Shown: positions 1 to 5,842, numbered from the stretch's first letter. The stretch: 12,908 nucleotides of DNA from Baffinella frigidus (GCA_026770585.1 MU646621.1:1-12908); one strand, 5' to 3'. Program-made: numbers and translations. Notes: generated from the letters alone by a model not told the origin.

Positions 1-205
1 CCTCTCGCACGACACGGTCTAAAGTGCTCGTGTTATAAGAACCGTGTCACCTTCTCTAGCACGAGCCGTGTTTCCATGCTGGATCGGGTTTAGGGTGTAG
101 GGGGACTCGACGTACCCGCCCATCTCCCTCAACTCTCAACCCTAAAATCTAAACCGCGAGCCCCGTTTCTATGCTGAATCGCTCCTCGCTGTCCTGTGGA
201 CATTC

Positions 206-250
206 CCTGGAGGTTTGCTGAAGCACCAGCGGTTCTCCGCCTCGACGTAA
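206..250 (-). pseudogene. Exon-like block P, copy 1
   Basis: Read on the minus strand, this stretch gives VEAENRWCFSKPPG in an open frame. It is the first of three related blocks (also 388-440 and 582-634) that share the core AENR-x-CF. The family is not recognised. The short open frame, its place in a repeat-rich region and the lack of clear splice sites argue for an exon relic or a repeat that happens to be open, not a working gene. Confidence 0.35.
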
Positions 251-356
251 GCTCTCCTTCCTACCACAAGCCCTCTTTCCAAACCCTGAACCCTGAACCC
301 TAAATCACGAGCCCGGTTTCTATGCTGAACCGCTCCCACCCGCCCTATCGGTCTGC

Positions 357-385
357 GCACACAAACCTCCCGGAGGTTTGTGTGC
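357..385. other. Perfect hairpin, 14-base arms
   Basis: The sequence from 357 is a perfect inverted repeat, 14 bases (gcacacaaacctcc), one C, then the exact reverse complement. It lies where block P copy 2 differs from copy 1, so it probably arose as a local inverted duplication of the aaacctcc stretch. No T-run follows, so it is not a bacterial-type terminator. Confidence 0.75.
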
Positions 386-387
386 TT

Positions 388-440
388 GCTGAAGCACGCG
401 CGGTTTTCCGCGTGGCCCGAGCGCCGGCTAGACGTATGCG
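388..440 (-). pseudogene. Exon-like block P, copy 2
   Basis: The minus strand reads RRSGHAENRACFS. Against copy 3 (582-634), the codons from His to the residue after CF differ at CAC/CAT, GCG/GCA, AAC/AAT and TGC/TGT, all synonymous, plus two replacement changes. That bias towards silent third positions suggests this strand and frame was once translated. No start, stop or convincing intron border is visible. Product unknown. Confidence 0.4.
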
Positions 441-444
441 CCCC

Positions 445-700
445 CTCCCTAGCCCGCCTATCTACTTTACAAGGCGTACGTTTATTATTCAGTTCCCCCC
501 CTCCCTAGCCCGTATATGTACTTTACACCGCGTACGTTTGTTACCATACAGTCCCCCCCCCCCGAAGAAAGAGCGGATGGTTCTGAAACACGAGCGATTT
601 TCTGCATGGCCCGAGCGCCGCCTGGATGTATGCGTCCCCCCCCTTGCCCGTATATCAATTAAACAATGCGACCATGTATTATACAGTGCCTCCCGACGTA
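445..700. repeat. 56-base repeat U with C-rich linkers
   Basis: Two adjacent units (445-500 and 501-558) share ctccctagcccg, then a tat-rich stretch, ctttaca, cgtacgttt and a C-run. A third, more diverged unit lies at about 643-700 (cttgcccgtatat and acagtgcctccc). The long C-runs at 551-563 and 706-718 are likely mutation-prone tracts. Confidence 0.6.
582..634 (-). pseudogene. Exon-like block P, copy 3
   Basis: The minus strand reads RRRSGHAENRSCFR. Its closest relative is copy 2, with which it shares about 50 aligned bases including the flanking ccgagcgccg and the tatgcg end. The silent-site bias described for copy 2 also rests on this copy. Product unknown. Shadow frames on both strands across this region are GC-driven and were not called. 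Confidence 0.4.
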
Positions 701-867
701 TGTGCCCCCCCCCCCCCTCTACCACGAGCCCCATTTCTTTGCTGAATCGCTCCGACCTGTTTGGACGGGTGTTCCCCTCGCTGCTCCCCAGCCGTGGATG
801 TCGTGTGCTGAACACGGGCCTATCTGTGCTGGACACAGCCCCTAACCCCTCACCTCTGAACCCTACA

Positions 868-919
868 CCCTAAACCCTAAACCCTAAACCCTAAACCCTA
901 AACCCTAAACCCTAAACCC
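868..919. repeat. Telomere-type array (CCCTAAA)7
   Basis: Seven perfect CCCTAAA units followed by CCC. On the other strand this is TTTAGGG, the telomere repeat of plants and many algae and other protists. It sits inside the window and is flanked by decayed variants on both sides, so it is interstitial or subtelomeric, not a chromosome end. Confidence 0.9.
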
Positions 920-1030
920 ACTGACCCCAAACCCTTAATCCTGAACCCTACCCCCAAAACCCTAAACCCTAAATCCCAAAGCCTAAAACCTAAACCAGGC
1001 GTTTGAGGTTTTGGGATTGAGGGTTCAACA
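920..1030. repeat. Decayed telomere-like repeats
   Basis: Irregular units such as ccctaaa, cctgaacc and cccaaaa continue from the perfect array, then give way to an inverted stretch (gaggttttgggattgagggtt at about 1006-1026), where the G-rich strand is on top. The strand switch suggests rearrangement within old telomeric DNA. Confidence 0.65.
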
Positions 1031-1053
1031 CTAAACCCGAAAACCTTGCTCAG

Positions 1054-1104
1054 TTGATGCGGGAGGCTGTCGCGAAAGAGAAGGAGCTCCTCGGACTCAT
1101 CCAG
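1054..1104 (+). CDS. Candidate exon X, copy 1
   Basis: Seventeen open codons, LMREAVAKEKELLGLIQ, are bordered by CAG on the left (1051-1053) and GT on the right (1105), giving a phase-0 exon. The composition (alternating Lys/Glu with Leu) suggests an alpha-helix or coiled coil. The downstream intron would begin gttacga, a leader shared with exons X2 and E5. The upstream pyrimidine tract is weak (aaaccttgct). I do not recognise the family. It is the first member of the plus-strand series X, R, E, N. It may be a functional exon or a relic. Confidence 0.4.
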
Positions 1105-1232
1105 GTTACGACCCCTCCCTCCCCCCTACTCCTGTTCACCAATACCCTCTTCCCTGGTTCAAATCCTGCTCGGATGAGTCATCGTCCTGGTACAAACTCG
1201 CCTGCGTTAGTCAACCGTCAATACTGACGGGG

Positions 1233-1253
1233 GAGCTGCTCGGGCTTGTCCAG
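1233..1253 (+). pseudogene. Exon X, copy 2 (3' part)
   Basis: GAGCTGCTCGGGCTTGTCCAG encodes ELLGLVQ, matching the end of copy 1 (ELLGLIQ), and is followed by the same intron leader, gttacgagcccctcc. The upstream part does not match copy 1; instead it is open in frame with a TCCTGGTACAAACTC motif at 1186-1200. This is either a partial duplicate or an exon with a different 5' half. Confidence 0.4.
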
Positions 1254-1264
1254 GTTACGAGCCC

Positions 1265-1660
1265 CTCCCCCATAAACCCTAAACCCTTACCCTGAACCCC
1301 AAATCATAAACCATACACAAACCATAAACCATAAACCATAAACCATAAACCATACACTCTAAACCCTACACCCTACACCCTAACCCCTACTCCCCAACCC
1401 CTAAACCCTAGTCCCCGACCACGAAACCCCAAACCCCAAACCCTGACCCCCCACCCCTAAAAACCTAGACACCATACACCATGCACCATAAAACATAAAA
1501 CATAAAACATTAAACACAACCCATAAACCATAAACCATAAACCATAAACCATAACCCCCAAACTATAAACCATACACCCCAAACCCTTTCAACCCCAAAA
1601 CCCAAACGCAAACCCCCAAACCCCAAACCCCAACCCCCAAACCCTAACCCCAAACCGCAA
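1265..1660. repeat. Variant telomere-like islands (CCATAAA, CCCCAAA)
   Basis: Two blocks of seven-base CCATAAA units (about 1302-1352 and 1514-1560) alternate with CCCTAAA-, CCCCAAA- and ACATAAA-like units. The variants are clustered by type, not mixed at random, which points to local tandem expansion of each variant after it arose. No gene was seen in this stretch. Confidence 0.75.
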
Positions 1661-1713
1661 CCCCCCAAAACGCAGGCGGCAGACGTATCGGGGGCCTCGT
1701 GGGACCCTCCAGC

Positions 1714-2010
1714 AAACCGCCGCCAGCGATTCGCATACGGTGCACACCCCTCAACCCGGAACCCTACACCCTAAACCCTAAACTTTAAACCCTACACCAC
1801 CAACCCCAAAACGAAACCGCCGCTAGTGGTTCGCACACGGTGCACACCCCTGACCCCGGAACCCTAAACCCTAAACCCTAGACCCTAAACCCTCAACCCT
1901 AAACCCTTAGCCCTTATTTTTCAACCCTTAACCCTAAACCCCAAAACCAAACCGCCGCCAGTGATTCGCATGCGGTGCCAACCCCAAACCCTAACCCCTC
2001 AACCCTGAAC
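1714..2010. repeat. Three-copy tandem repeat with telomere-like spacer
   Basis: The block aaaccgccgcca, then g-gattcgca--cggtgc, starts at 1714, 1814 and 1949 (spacings of 100 and 135 bases). Each copy is followed by ccctaaaccc-type spacer of variable length. The fixed part is about 45 bases and differs by a few substitutions per copy. This is typical of subtelomeric repeat structure. Confidence 0.75.
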
Positions 2011-2018
2011 TCTAAACC

Positions 2019-2052
<34 letters not shown>

Positions 2053-2095
2053 CCTCACCCCTCACCCCTCACCCCTCACCCCTACACCCACGTGC
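2010..2095. repeat. CCCTCAA / CCCTCAC tandem tracts
   Basis: Seven-base units change from ccctcaa (about 2012-2045) to ccctcac (about 2045-2085). They are single-base variants of CCCTAAA, and each forms its own homogeneous run. Confidence 0.75.
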
Positions 2096-2147
2096 TTAAC
2101 AAATCCACCATATGAACCATACACCGAAACCCGAAACCCTCGGGCAG

Positions 2148-2398
2148 TGGAGGGGAAGAAATAATGGCTGGCGTCATAGAGCGTTTGCGGTAATTGTTGT
2201 CCGTTTTGGACGTACGGTTTCCCGGTTTGACGGTTTTTTAAAATGTTGTAAAGGTCGTTGAATGTTTTAAATGGACACTTCTCTGGTACAAATGAATCGG
2301 GGGGGAGAGCAAATGAAAACCGGAAACCCGGAAAACCGTACGTCCAAAACGGACAACAATTACCGCAAACGCTCTACCTCGACTCGTTGAGTCGCGAC
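2148..2398 (+). pseudogene. Exon R, copy 1, broken by element D
   Basis: After GCAG (2144-2147) the sequence follows exon R (compare 2861-2979), but where intact copies have CTGCAA it reads aaataa, an in-frame TAA. After tggctggcgtca it is interrupted by foldback element D (2177-2376), then resumes with cctcgactcg. The match then fades after gtcgcgacc. It cannot encode the exon; it is a relic that records an insertion. Confidence 0.65.
2177..2376. mobile_element. Foldback element D (MITE-like)
   Basis: About 45-base, nearly perfect inverted arms start TAGAGCGTTTGCGGTAATTG and end with the reverse complement. The middle is AT-rich and includes ctctggtacaaa. Flanks are gtca and cctcgac. Related uninterrupted copies of exon R read gtcacacctcgac, so the insertion is at a two-base site and the terminal TA on each side fits TA duplication. 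No coding capacity. TA duplication is typical of Tc1/mariner-type elements; the superfamily is an inference. Confidence 0.85.
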
Positions 2399-2399
2399 C

Positions 2400-2480
2400 A
2401 TATCCCCTAAACCCTACACCCTCACCCCCAACCCCTCATCCCCCACCCTTAAACCCTAAACGCTGAACCCTTACACCCTC
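2400..2480. repeat. Decayed telomere-like repeats
   Basis: Irregular ccctaaa, ccctcac and cccttaaac units between exon R copies 1 and 2. No gene was seen. Confidence 0.6.
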
Positions 2481-2483
2481 TTG

Positions 2484-2543
2484 AAGTTACAGTGGCTGGC
2501 GTCACTCCTCGACTCGCTCATTCGCGACAAGGACGCGCTCATC
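2484..2543 (+). pseudogene. Exon R, copy 2 (partial)
   Basis: In the exon R frame this reads KLQWLASLLDSLIRDKDALI. It matches copy 4 through the DKD segment, then diverges at atcttttccag. Just downstream, a 28-base stretch (cagcccat-tgtttctgtgatacgc) occurs twice, at about 2549-2578 and 2582-2609, an independent short tandem duplication. The N-terminal border is lost: aagttacag replaces aagctgcaa with codon meaning kept (K L Q). Confidence 0.5.
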
Positions 2544-2703
2544 TTTTCCAGCCCATTTGTGTTTCTGTGATACGCCTTTTTCAGCCCATCTATGTTTCTG
2601 TGATACGCGCTTTCAACAAAAGACACCATTTGCTCAGTCCTGACAACCTGAACCGCTCAAACACTCTCATGAACCCTAGTTGAACCCTACACCCGGGGCG
2701 CAG

Positions 2704-2750
2704 TGGTGGGCAAGCTGCAAAAGCTGGCGTCACACCTCGACTCGCGAGTC
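2704..2750 (+). pseudogene. Exon R, copy 3 (partial)
   Basis: After gcgCAG (2701-2703), the frame reads VGKLQKLASHLDSRV, matching the first half of copy 4 with Trp to Lys in the KLQ-x-LAS segment. Similarity ends at gagtcac. The splice-acceptor-like GCAG is kept, as in copies 1 and 4. This is an exon fragment. Confidence 0.5.
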
Positions 2751-2860
2751 ACAAGTGCTTTACAAACACGCCATCTTTACTACACCTAAACTTTCAAAAT
2801 ATTTATCATACACCTCAACGATAAATTTACTATACACCTGAACCCTAAACCCGCTGGCAG

Positions 2861-2979
2861 TGGAGGGCAAGCTGCAATGGCTGGCGTCACACCTCGACTC
2901 GCTCATTCGCGACAAGGACGAGCTGAAGAAGCGTTTCGACCGGGACCAAGTGCCCTTCGACTGGCCACTCTTTGACAAG
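2861..2979 (+). CDS. Candidate exon R, copy 4 (best preserved)
   Basis: The exon lies between GCAG (2857-2860) and AAG|GT (2979/2980) and codes 39 residues after a 2-base start, so the left border is phase 1 and the right is phase 0. Residues run EGKLQWLASHLDSLIRDKDE, then a basic LKKRFDRDQ segment, then VPFDWPLFDK. The first half is a predicted amphipathic helix; the aromatic PFDWPLF end may be a helix cap or a binding strip. Compared with copy 5, most differences are synonymous, which supports this frame. Family not recognised. There is no evidence that it is expressed. Confidence 0.5.
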
Positions 2980-2994
2980 GTCTAGCTCTAACCA

Positions 2995-3120
2995 TTGGAC
3001 CCGATTGAATTCCATCGTTTATGGCCAGGAAAATCGATACACAATTGGATCAATTGGATTTTACTAGTAAAAGTAGTAAAAGTACAGGATTTGTGTAGTA
3101 ATTTTCGTTGCCAGAAAACG
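2995..3120. repeat. AT-rich fragment related to element H
   Basis: The stretch includes ttttactagtaaaa (3059-3072, a perfect 14-base palindrome) and gtgtagtaattttcgttg (about 3095-3112). Both are found in the core of element H at 11950-12106. A third trace, gtgtagtaactttcgttg, lies at about 3736-3753. These are probably decayed copies of the same foldback family. Confidence 0.5.
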
Positions 3121-3134
3121 ATTGTATTTGTCCG

Positions 3135-3387
3135 TTGGCGTCACACCTCGACTCGCTGATTTTATCTCAGAAAACGAGTTCTAAAACTCATTTTCTTAAG
3201 TCAATTCCCCTACAATTTTGTCAACTTATGCGGAGAGTAAAGAATAAGTTGACGAATTTGTAGGGGAATTGACTTAAGAAAACGAGTTTTAGAACTCGTT
3301 TTCTGAGATAAGATTCGCGATAAGGATGAGCTGAAAAAGCGCCTCGGTCGGGACCAAGTGCCCTTCGCCTGGCCACTCTTTGACAAG
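3135..3387 (+). pseudogene. Exon R, copy 5, split by element C
   Basis: The left part (3135-3161) and right part (3312-3387) join to a 99-base match to 2881-2979, ending at AAG|GT (3387/3388). Element C lies between them with GATT on both sides. Apart from the insertion, nine codons differ from copy 4: six are synonymous and three change the residue (Phe-Asp to Leu-Gly, and Asp to Ala before WPLF). The frame was therefore under protein-level constraint before or after duplication. With the insertion the exon is disrupted. Confidence 0.7.
3162..3311. mobile_element. Foldback element C, copy 1
   Basis: A 150-base element with 67-base arms (one or two mismatches) and a 16-base loop (3229-3244). 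Ends are TTATCTCAGAAAACGAGTT and its complement. It is flanked by GATT at 3158-3161 and 3312-3315. The unoccupied relative at about 2901-2915 shows one ATT only, so the 4-base duplication is supported. A second 150-base copy is at 12603-12752. No open frame, so it is non-autonomous. Confidence 0.92.
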
Positions 3388-3400
3388 GTTTAGGGTTCAG

Positions 3401-3571
3401 CCACCAGCCCTGGGAGGTTGCTCAAATTGTGGTCTGGAGCTTGAGCCATTTTACCTTGCATCTACCCCAGATCTGGGGTAGATGTCCATCTATGCGACCA
3501 ATTTGTACCGTGGGTAACTTTTCCAAGCAAAGCTCCAGACCACAATTTGAGCAACCTCCGAGGGCTGGTGG
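3401..3571. mobile_element. Inverted-repeat element F
   Basis: Arms of about 45 bases: ccaccagccctgggaggttg continues through gctcaaattgtggtctggagct and returns as the complement ending at 3571. In the middle is a perfect 26-base palindrome (3459-3484, arms catctacccc around agatct). A target duplication is not clear. It begins a few bases after exon R copy 5 ends, so it may lie in the former intron. Confidence 0.75.
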
Positions 3572-3980
3572 AGGGTGCCGGGCTTGTGGTTGAGGGCTCG
3601 GGGAAGAGCGTAGGAGTGAGGATTTACGAAAGGGTATAGCGTGCAGGATTGATGGAGGGGTTCAGGGTTTAGGGTTTCCACTCGAGATTGCTAGAGGGGC
3701 CTATTCAAAACCGACGTGCTGTTACAAGTGGGTATTTGTGTAGTAACTTTCGTTGGTTGGTCACGTAACTCTGCGAAATTAGCACAGTCACGAGGTTGGA
3801 ATACCCTATCCTGGTACAAATGTTTACAACCCCACATGTAAATAGGTTCCTCCAGCATTCTGGAGTGGTTAGGGTGCATGCCCTTCTCTCTCGCTCCTTT
3901 GCTTCCGTGGTTGTATTTGGTTTTCTACCATCTATGTTGTTTTAAAGTTGGAACCAATAAACTTGTGTATTGCTTTTTGG
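3572..3980. other. No gene seen; unique and decayed repeat sequence
   Basis: The stretch holds one gtgtagtaactttcgttg trace (about 3736-3753), one ctggtacaaa motif (3811-3820) and a short G-rich telomere-like run (ttcagggtttagggtttcc, about 3661-3679). Minus-strand open frames here show no codon pattern or family resemblance and were not called. Confidence 0.5.
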
Positions 3981-4007
3981 CTGGAAAACGACGGGCGTTT
4001 GCTTGAG
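3981..4007 (-). pseudogene. Exon E, inverted partial copy
   Basis: On the minus strand, CAG (4010-4008) is followed by CTCAAGCAAACGCCCGTCGT, coding LKQTPVVF. This matches the start of exon E copy 2 at 4214 on the plus strand, with the same CAG acceptor. The pair forms a long-distance inverted repeat, so this copy was inverted locally. Confidence 0.5.
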
Positions 4008-4029
4008 CTGTTCCCCACCGGAAACACCG

Positions 4030-4052
4030 TTTATTAGTTCCAGCCTAATAAA
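4030..4052. other. Short hairpin tttattag / ctaataaa
   Basis: Perfect 8-base arms around a 7-base loop, between the inverted exon E fragment and the next plus-strand fragment. It may mark the inversion joint. Confidence 0.4.
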
Positions 4053-4085
4053 TGCCAAAAACACTTTTGGCAAGACACTTTTGGC

Positions 4086-4115
4086 ACGACGACGCTGGCG
4101 CTTGAGGACGTCAGC
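4086..4115 (+). pseudogene. Exon E, middle fragment
   Basis: ACGACGACGCTGGCGCTTGA continues as GGACGTCAGC and codes TTTLALEDVS, matching the TMTLALEDGS part of exon E copy 4. No splice border is kept. It is a fragment. Confidence 0.45.
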
Positions 4116-4213
4116 TTCCATAAACATACACCCTTCCATAGACCATACACCCTAACCTCTTCCCCGAACCCTACACCGTACTTCTTACTCCGTGAAGCCC
4201 TGAACCCTAACAG

Positions 4214-4273
4214 CTCAAGCAGACGCCCGTCGTTTTCGCCCAGTTCACGAGTACGACCGGCGCTGCAAGCCTC
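4214..4273 (+). pseudogene. Exon E, copy 2 (5' part)
   Basis: CAG (4211-4213) then LKQTPVVFAQFTSTTGAASL. The first ten residues align with copy 4 (LKHSPVVFAK); the rest diverges. It keeps the acceptor and frame but loses the LALEDGSAEM half. Confidence 0.5.
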
Positions 4274-4303
4274 CAAACCCTACTCACTGCACTCCAAACA
4301 CTA

Positions 4304-4442
4304 CCACTTAGCAGCGACCGAAGATATTTTCCCCCGGATTCTCGGGGGAAATTCCGGTTGGGATCCATAGCAATGGATAAGATTCTAGTACAAATCGTTT
4401 AGATGGACTGCATCCGTGAAGACTGCGGTGGCTGCTAAGTGG
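4304..4442. mobile_element. Inverted-repeat element I
   Basis: Ends are ccacttagcagc and gctgctaagtgg, with further partial pairing (accg, ag). Inside is a hairpin with 9-base arms, tttcccccg/cgggggaaa (4328-4351), and a ctagtacaaa motif (4385-4394). Target duplication is unclear. A decayed MITE-like element is the simplest reading. Confidence 0.5.
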
Positions 4443-4493
4443 ACCCTTACACCCTTAAACCTTGCAACCCTGAACTTTTTTGGTGGGGGACAG

Positions 4494-4547
4494 TTGAAGC
4501 ATTCGCCCGTGGTGTTTGCGAAGTACACGAAGTGCACGATGGCCCTC
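4494..4547 (+). pseudogene. Exon E, copy 3 (5' part, altered)
   Basis: After CAG (4491-4493) it reads LKHSPVVFAKYTKCTMAL, the same as copy 4 for 12 residues. Six extra bases (aagtgc) give an in-frame two-residue insertion (KC) before TM, then the match ends at aaatcttcc. The upstream tract (gaactttttt) could serve as a pyrimidine tract. Confidence 0.5.
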
Positions 4548-4605
4548 AAATCTTCCACAAACCACACACCCTAACCTCTTCCCTTCTCATCTTCTCACTT
4601 CGCAG

Positions 4606-4716
4606 TTGAAGCATTCGCCCGTGGTGTTCGCGAAGTACACGATGACGCTCGCGCTGGAAGACGGCAGCGCCGAGATGGTCGAGGAGGGAGTGCGTCTCGC
4701 CTTCAAGTGCCACCAG
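4606..4716 (+). CDS. Candidate exon E, copy 4 (best preserved)
   Basis: This is the clearest exon in the window: a pyrimidine-rich tract (ctcttcccttctcatcttct), CAG at 4603-4605, 37 open codons, then CAG|GT at 4716/4717, phase 0 at both ends. Residues include LKHSPVVFAKYTMTLALEDG and then SAEMVEEGVRLAFKCHQ. The pattern suggests two helices joined by the acidic EDGSAEM turn. The donor GT is the first repeat of a (GT)9 microsatellite. Related copies flank it on both sides. Family not recognised. It could join in frame to exon N (VAGGFDGEC), which also starts at phase 0. Confidence 0.55.
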
Positions 4717-4853
4717 GTGTGTGTGTGTGTGTGTGAGCGAGCGAGAGAGAGAGAGGGAGAGACAGAGAGAGAACGAGAGAGAGGGAGGGAGGGAGAGGGA
4801 GAGAGAGAGAGGGAGAGAGAGCGCGGGAGACAGAGAGAGAACGAGAGAGAGAG
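4717..4853. repeat. (GT)9 followed by a purine-rich GA tract
   Basis: (GT)9 covers 4717-4734, then about 118 bases almost wholly A/G (gagagaga, gggagggaggga). A segment reading gagacagagagagaacgaga is present twice, about 70 bases apart. Long purine tracts can form triplex structures and are prone to slippage. The open frames through it, on both strands, are artefacts of the repeat. Confidence 0.9.
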
Positions 4854-4883
4854 TCCTCCTTTAGGTTACGAGCCTCCCGTAGG

Positions 4884-4967
4884 GAGTACACAATCACGCT
4901 GGCGCTGGAAAACGGCAGCGCCGAGATGGTCGAGGAGTGCGTGCGCCTCGCCTTCAAGTGCCACCAG
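4884..4967 (+). CDS. Candidate exon E, copy 5 (3' part)
   Basis: Twenty-eight codons from EYTITLALENGSAEM through VEECVRLAFKCHQ end at CAG|GT (4967/4968). Compared with copy 4, several changes are silent (ACG/ACA, CTC/CTG, CGT/CGC) and three alter residues (Met-Ile, Asp-Asn, Gly-Cys). The 5' part (LKHSPVVFAK) is missing and replaced by gttacgagcctcccgtaggg, so no acceptor is evident. The intron leader after it (gttacgaaccctcc) resembles that of exon X. Confidence 0.45.
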
Positions 4968-4992
4968 GTTACGAACCCTCCTTACGACTTTA

Positions 4993-5268
4993 GGTTACGA
5001 GACTCTTCCCGTAGGTTGTGAGCCCCTCCTCCCGACAGTTGACCACGCGACGATGACCTGTGCACCAAATCCCTCTGTTTTCAAAGTCAACTCGCCTTCA
5101 ATCGCCCACAAATCTGTCAACTTATCCGGGTTCCGGATTAAAATACTTGTATTAGTGCAGGAATAATAGAAAGACTCAACAAAATACCCCCGTTTGACAC
5201 ACGGGCCATCGTCGCGTGGGTTACGAGACTCTTCCCGTAGGTTGTGAGCCCCTCCTCCCGACAGTTGA
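4993..5268. repeat. Perfect 50-base direct repeats flanking an inverted-repeat element
   Basis: Positions 4993-5042 and 5219-5268 are identical over 50 bases (from ggttacgagactcttcccgt to cgacagttga). They bracket the inverted-repeat element at 5043-5219. The repeat itself contains the gttacgag intron leader. Confidence 0.85.
5043..5219. mobile_element. Inverted-repeat element V
   Basis: Ends are CCACGCGACGATGACC and, on the right, the complement ggccatcgtcgcgtgg, about 16 bases with one mismatch and weaker pairing beyond. The interior is AT-rich. It lies exactly between two identical 50-base direct repeats. It may be a foldback element, or the spacer of a larger rearranged intron repeat. 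Confidence 0.65.
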
Positions 5269-5331
5269 GGTTGCGAGCCCCCCGTACTCAGGTTACGAGC
5301 CCCCGGGGTGTGATCTGGTCTACAAGTGTAT

Positions 5332-5435
5332 TATCCCTTAAGTGGCGGACGGGCGAATATTCGCCCTAACTCGCCCTAGGCAGGTCCTAGGGCCCTACGG
5401 TAGGGCGTATGAGCCTACTCGCCACTTAAGGGATA
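5332..5435. mobile_element. Foldback element B, copy 1
   Basis: A 104-base palindromic element with ends TATCCCTTAAGTGGC and GCCACTTAAGGGATA. The core has gggcgaatattcgccc and ctagggccctacggtagggc. TA at both ends fits TA target duplication. No coding capacity. Confidence 0.88.
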
Positions 5436-5522
5436 CTCTCCCCGCCTGGTACAAACTGGCTTCAAATCTGACGCACGTGGGAGTCCTCCGTACGACAGTT
5501 GACTGATTTCTCGCTCGTGTGC

Positions 5523-5642
5523 TACAGGGGTACCTCGCCCATAAGAAACGCCCCCCCCCCTAGGATCACCATAGGGCCCTAGGCATAGGCCTACTGTAGG
5601 GTCCTAGGGGGAGGCGCTTTCTTATGAGCGAGGTACCCCTGT
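5523..5642. mobile_element. Foldback element A, copy 1
   Basis: About 120 bases with ends TACAGGGGTACCTCGC and GCGAGGTACCCCTGT. The arms continue through ataagaaacgcc and a C-run, meeting at ctaggcataggcctactgta. The right flank reads TC in place of TA. Full-length family A member. Confidence 0.88.
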
Positions 5643-5692
5643 CGGGGTTAGGGTCGAGGGCGACCTGATTCGAGGCGTCAAAAGTAAGCTTG
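5643..5692 (+). other. Possible exon remnant before GTAAGC
   Basis: The stretch gtcgagggcgacctgattcg, then aggcgtcaaaa, is open as VEGDLIRGVK and ends at GTAAGC, a good donor sequence. There is no second copy and no acceptor was identified, so this is weak. Confidence 0.15.
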
Positions 5693-5731
5693 GAGGGGGC
5701 GGCACCGTTTGGTTTCGGGCGCAGGGTTGAG

Positions 5732-5842
5732 GGACTACAACGCCAGATTGGATGCGGGTGTCAATGTTTCAAAAACACCACAGGTGGTGTTTGTTAACTT
5801 TTGGAAACCACCGCCTTGAGGGGAAATTGACTTTTGTAGTCC
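5732..5842. other. Weak inverted repeat GGACTACAA/TTGTAGTCC with inner hairpin
   Basis: Nine-base arms with partial extension enclose a perfect 20-base hairpin, aaacaccac-ag-gtggtgttt (5773-5792). It may be an old MITE-like element. No target duplication is visible. Confidence 0.35.

Larger units (their letters stand above)
60..752. repeat. Dispersed repeat Q, four copies
   Basis: A roughly 30-base block reading cgagccccgtttctatgctg, followed by a sequence close to aatcgctcc, occurs at about 60-87, 155-185, 306-336 and 723-752. The second and third copies follow directly after decayed telomere-like sequence (accctaaa). The copies differ by several substitutions. They look like periodic units of a subtelomeric repeat rather than coding sequence. 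Confidence 0.7.

Noticed and set aside
1-60. gacacggt ... accgtgtc inverted repeat near the window start
   Set aside because: Eight-base arms with a long loop; expected by chance at this length and composition.
489-836. Minus-strand open frame of 115 codons
   Set aside because: Only the short P block inside it shows codon-like conservation; the rest crosses C/G runs and repeat U.
322-873. Long plus-strand open frame of 183 codons
   Set aside because: It runs through C-tracts, repeat U and telomere-like DNA, is Pro/Arg/Ser-rich and overlaps a long open frame on the other strand. This is a composition effect, not a gene.
2861-4716. Assigning exons R and E to a named coiled-coil or augmin-like protein
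   Set aside because: A vague resemblance in helix pattern only; no diagnostic residues that I can vouch for, so no name is given.
4516-5166. 216-codon plus-strand frame
   Set aside because: It joins exon E4 to the translated GT/GA microsatellite and then changes frame relative to exon E5. The real signal is the two exon copies.
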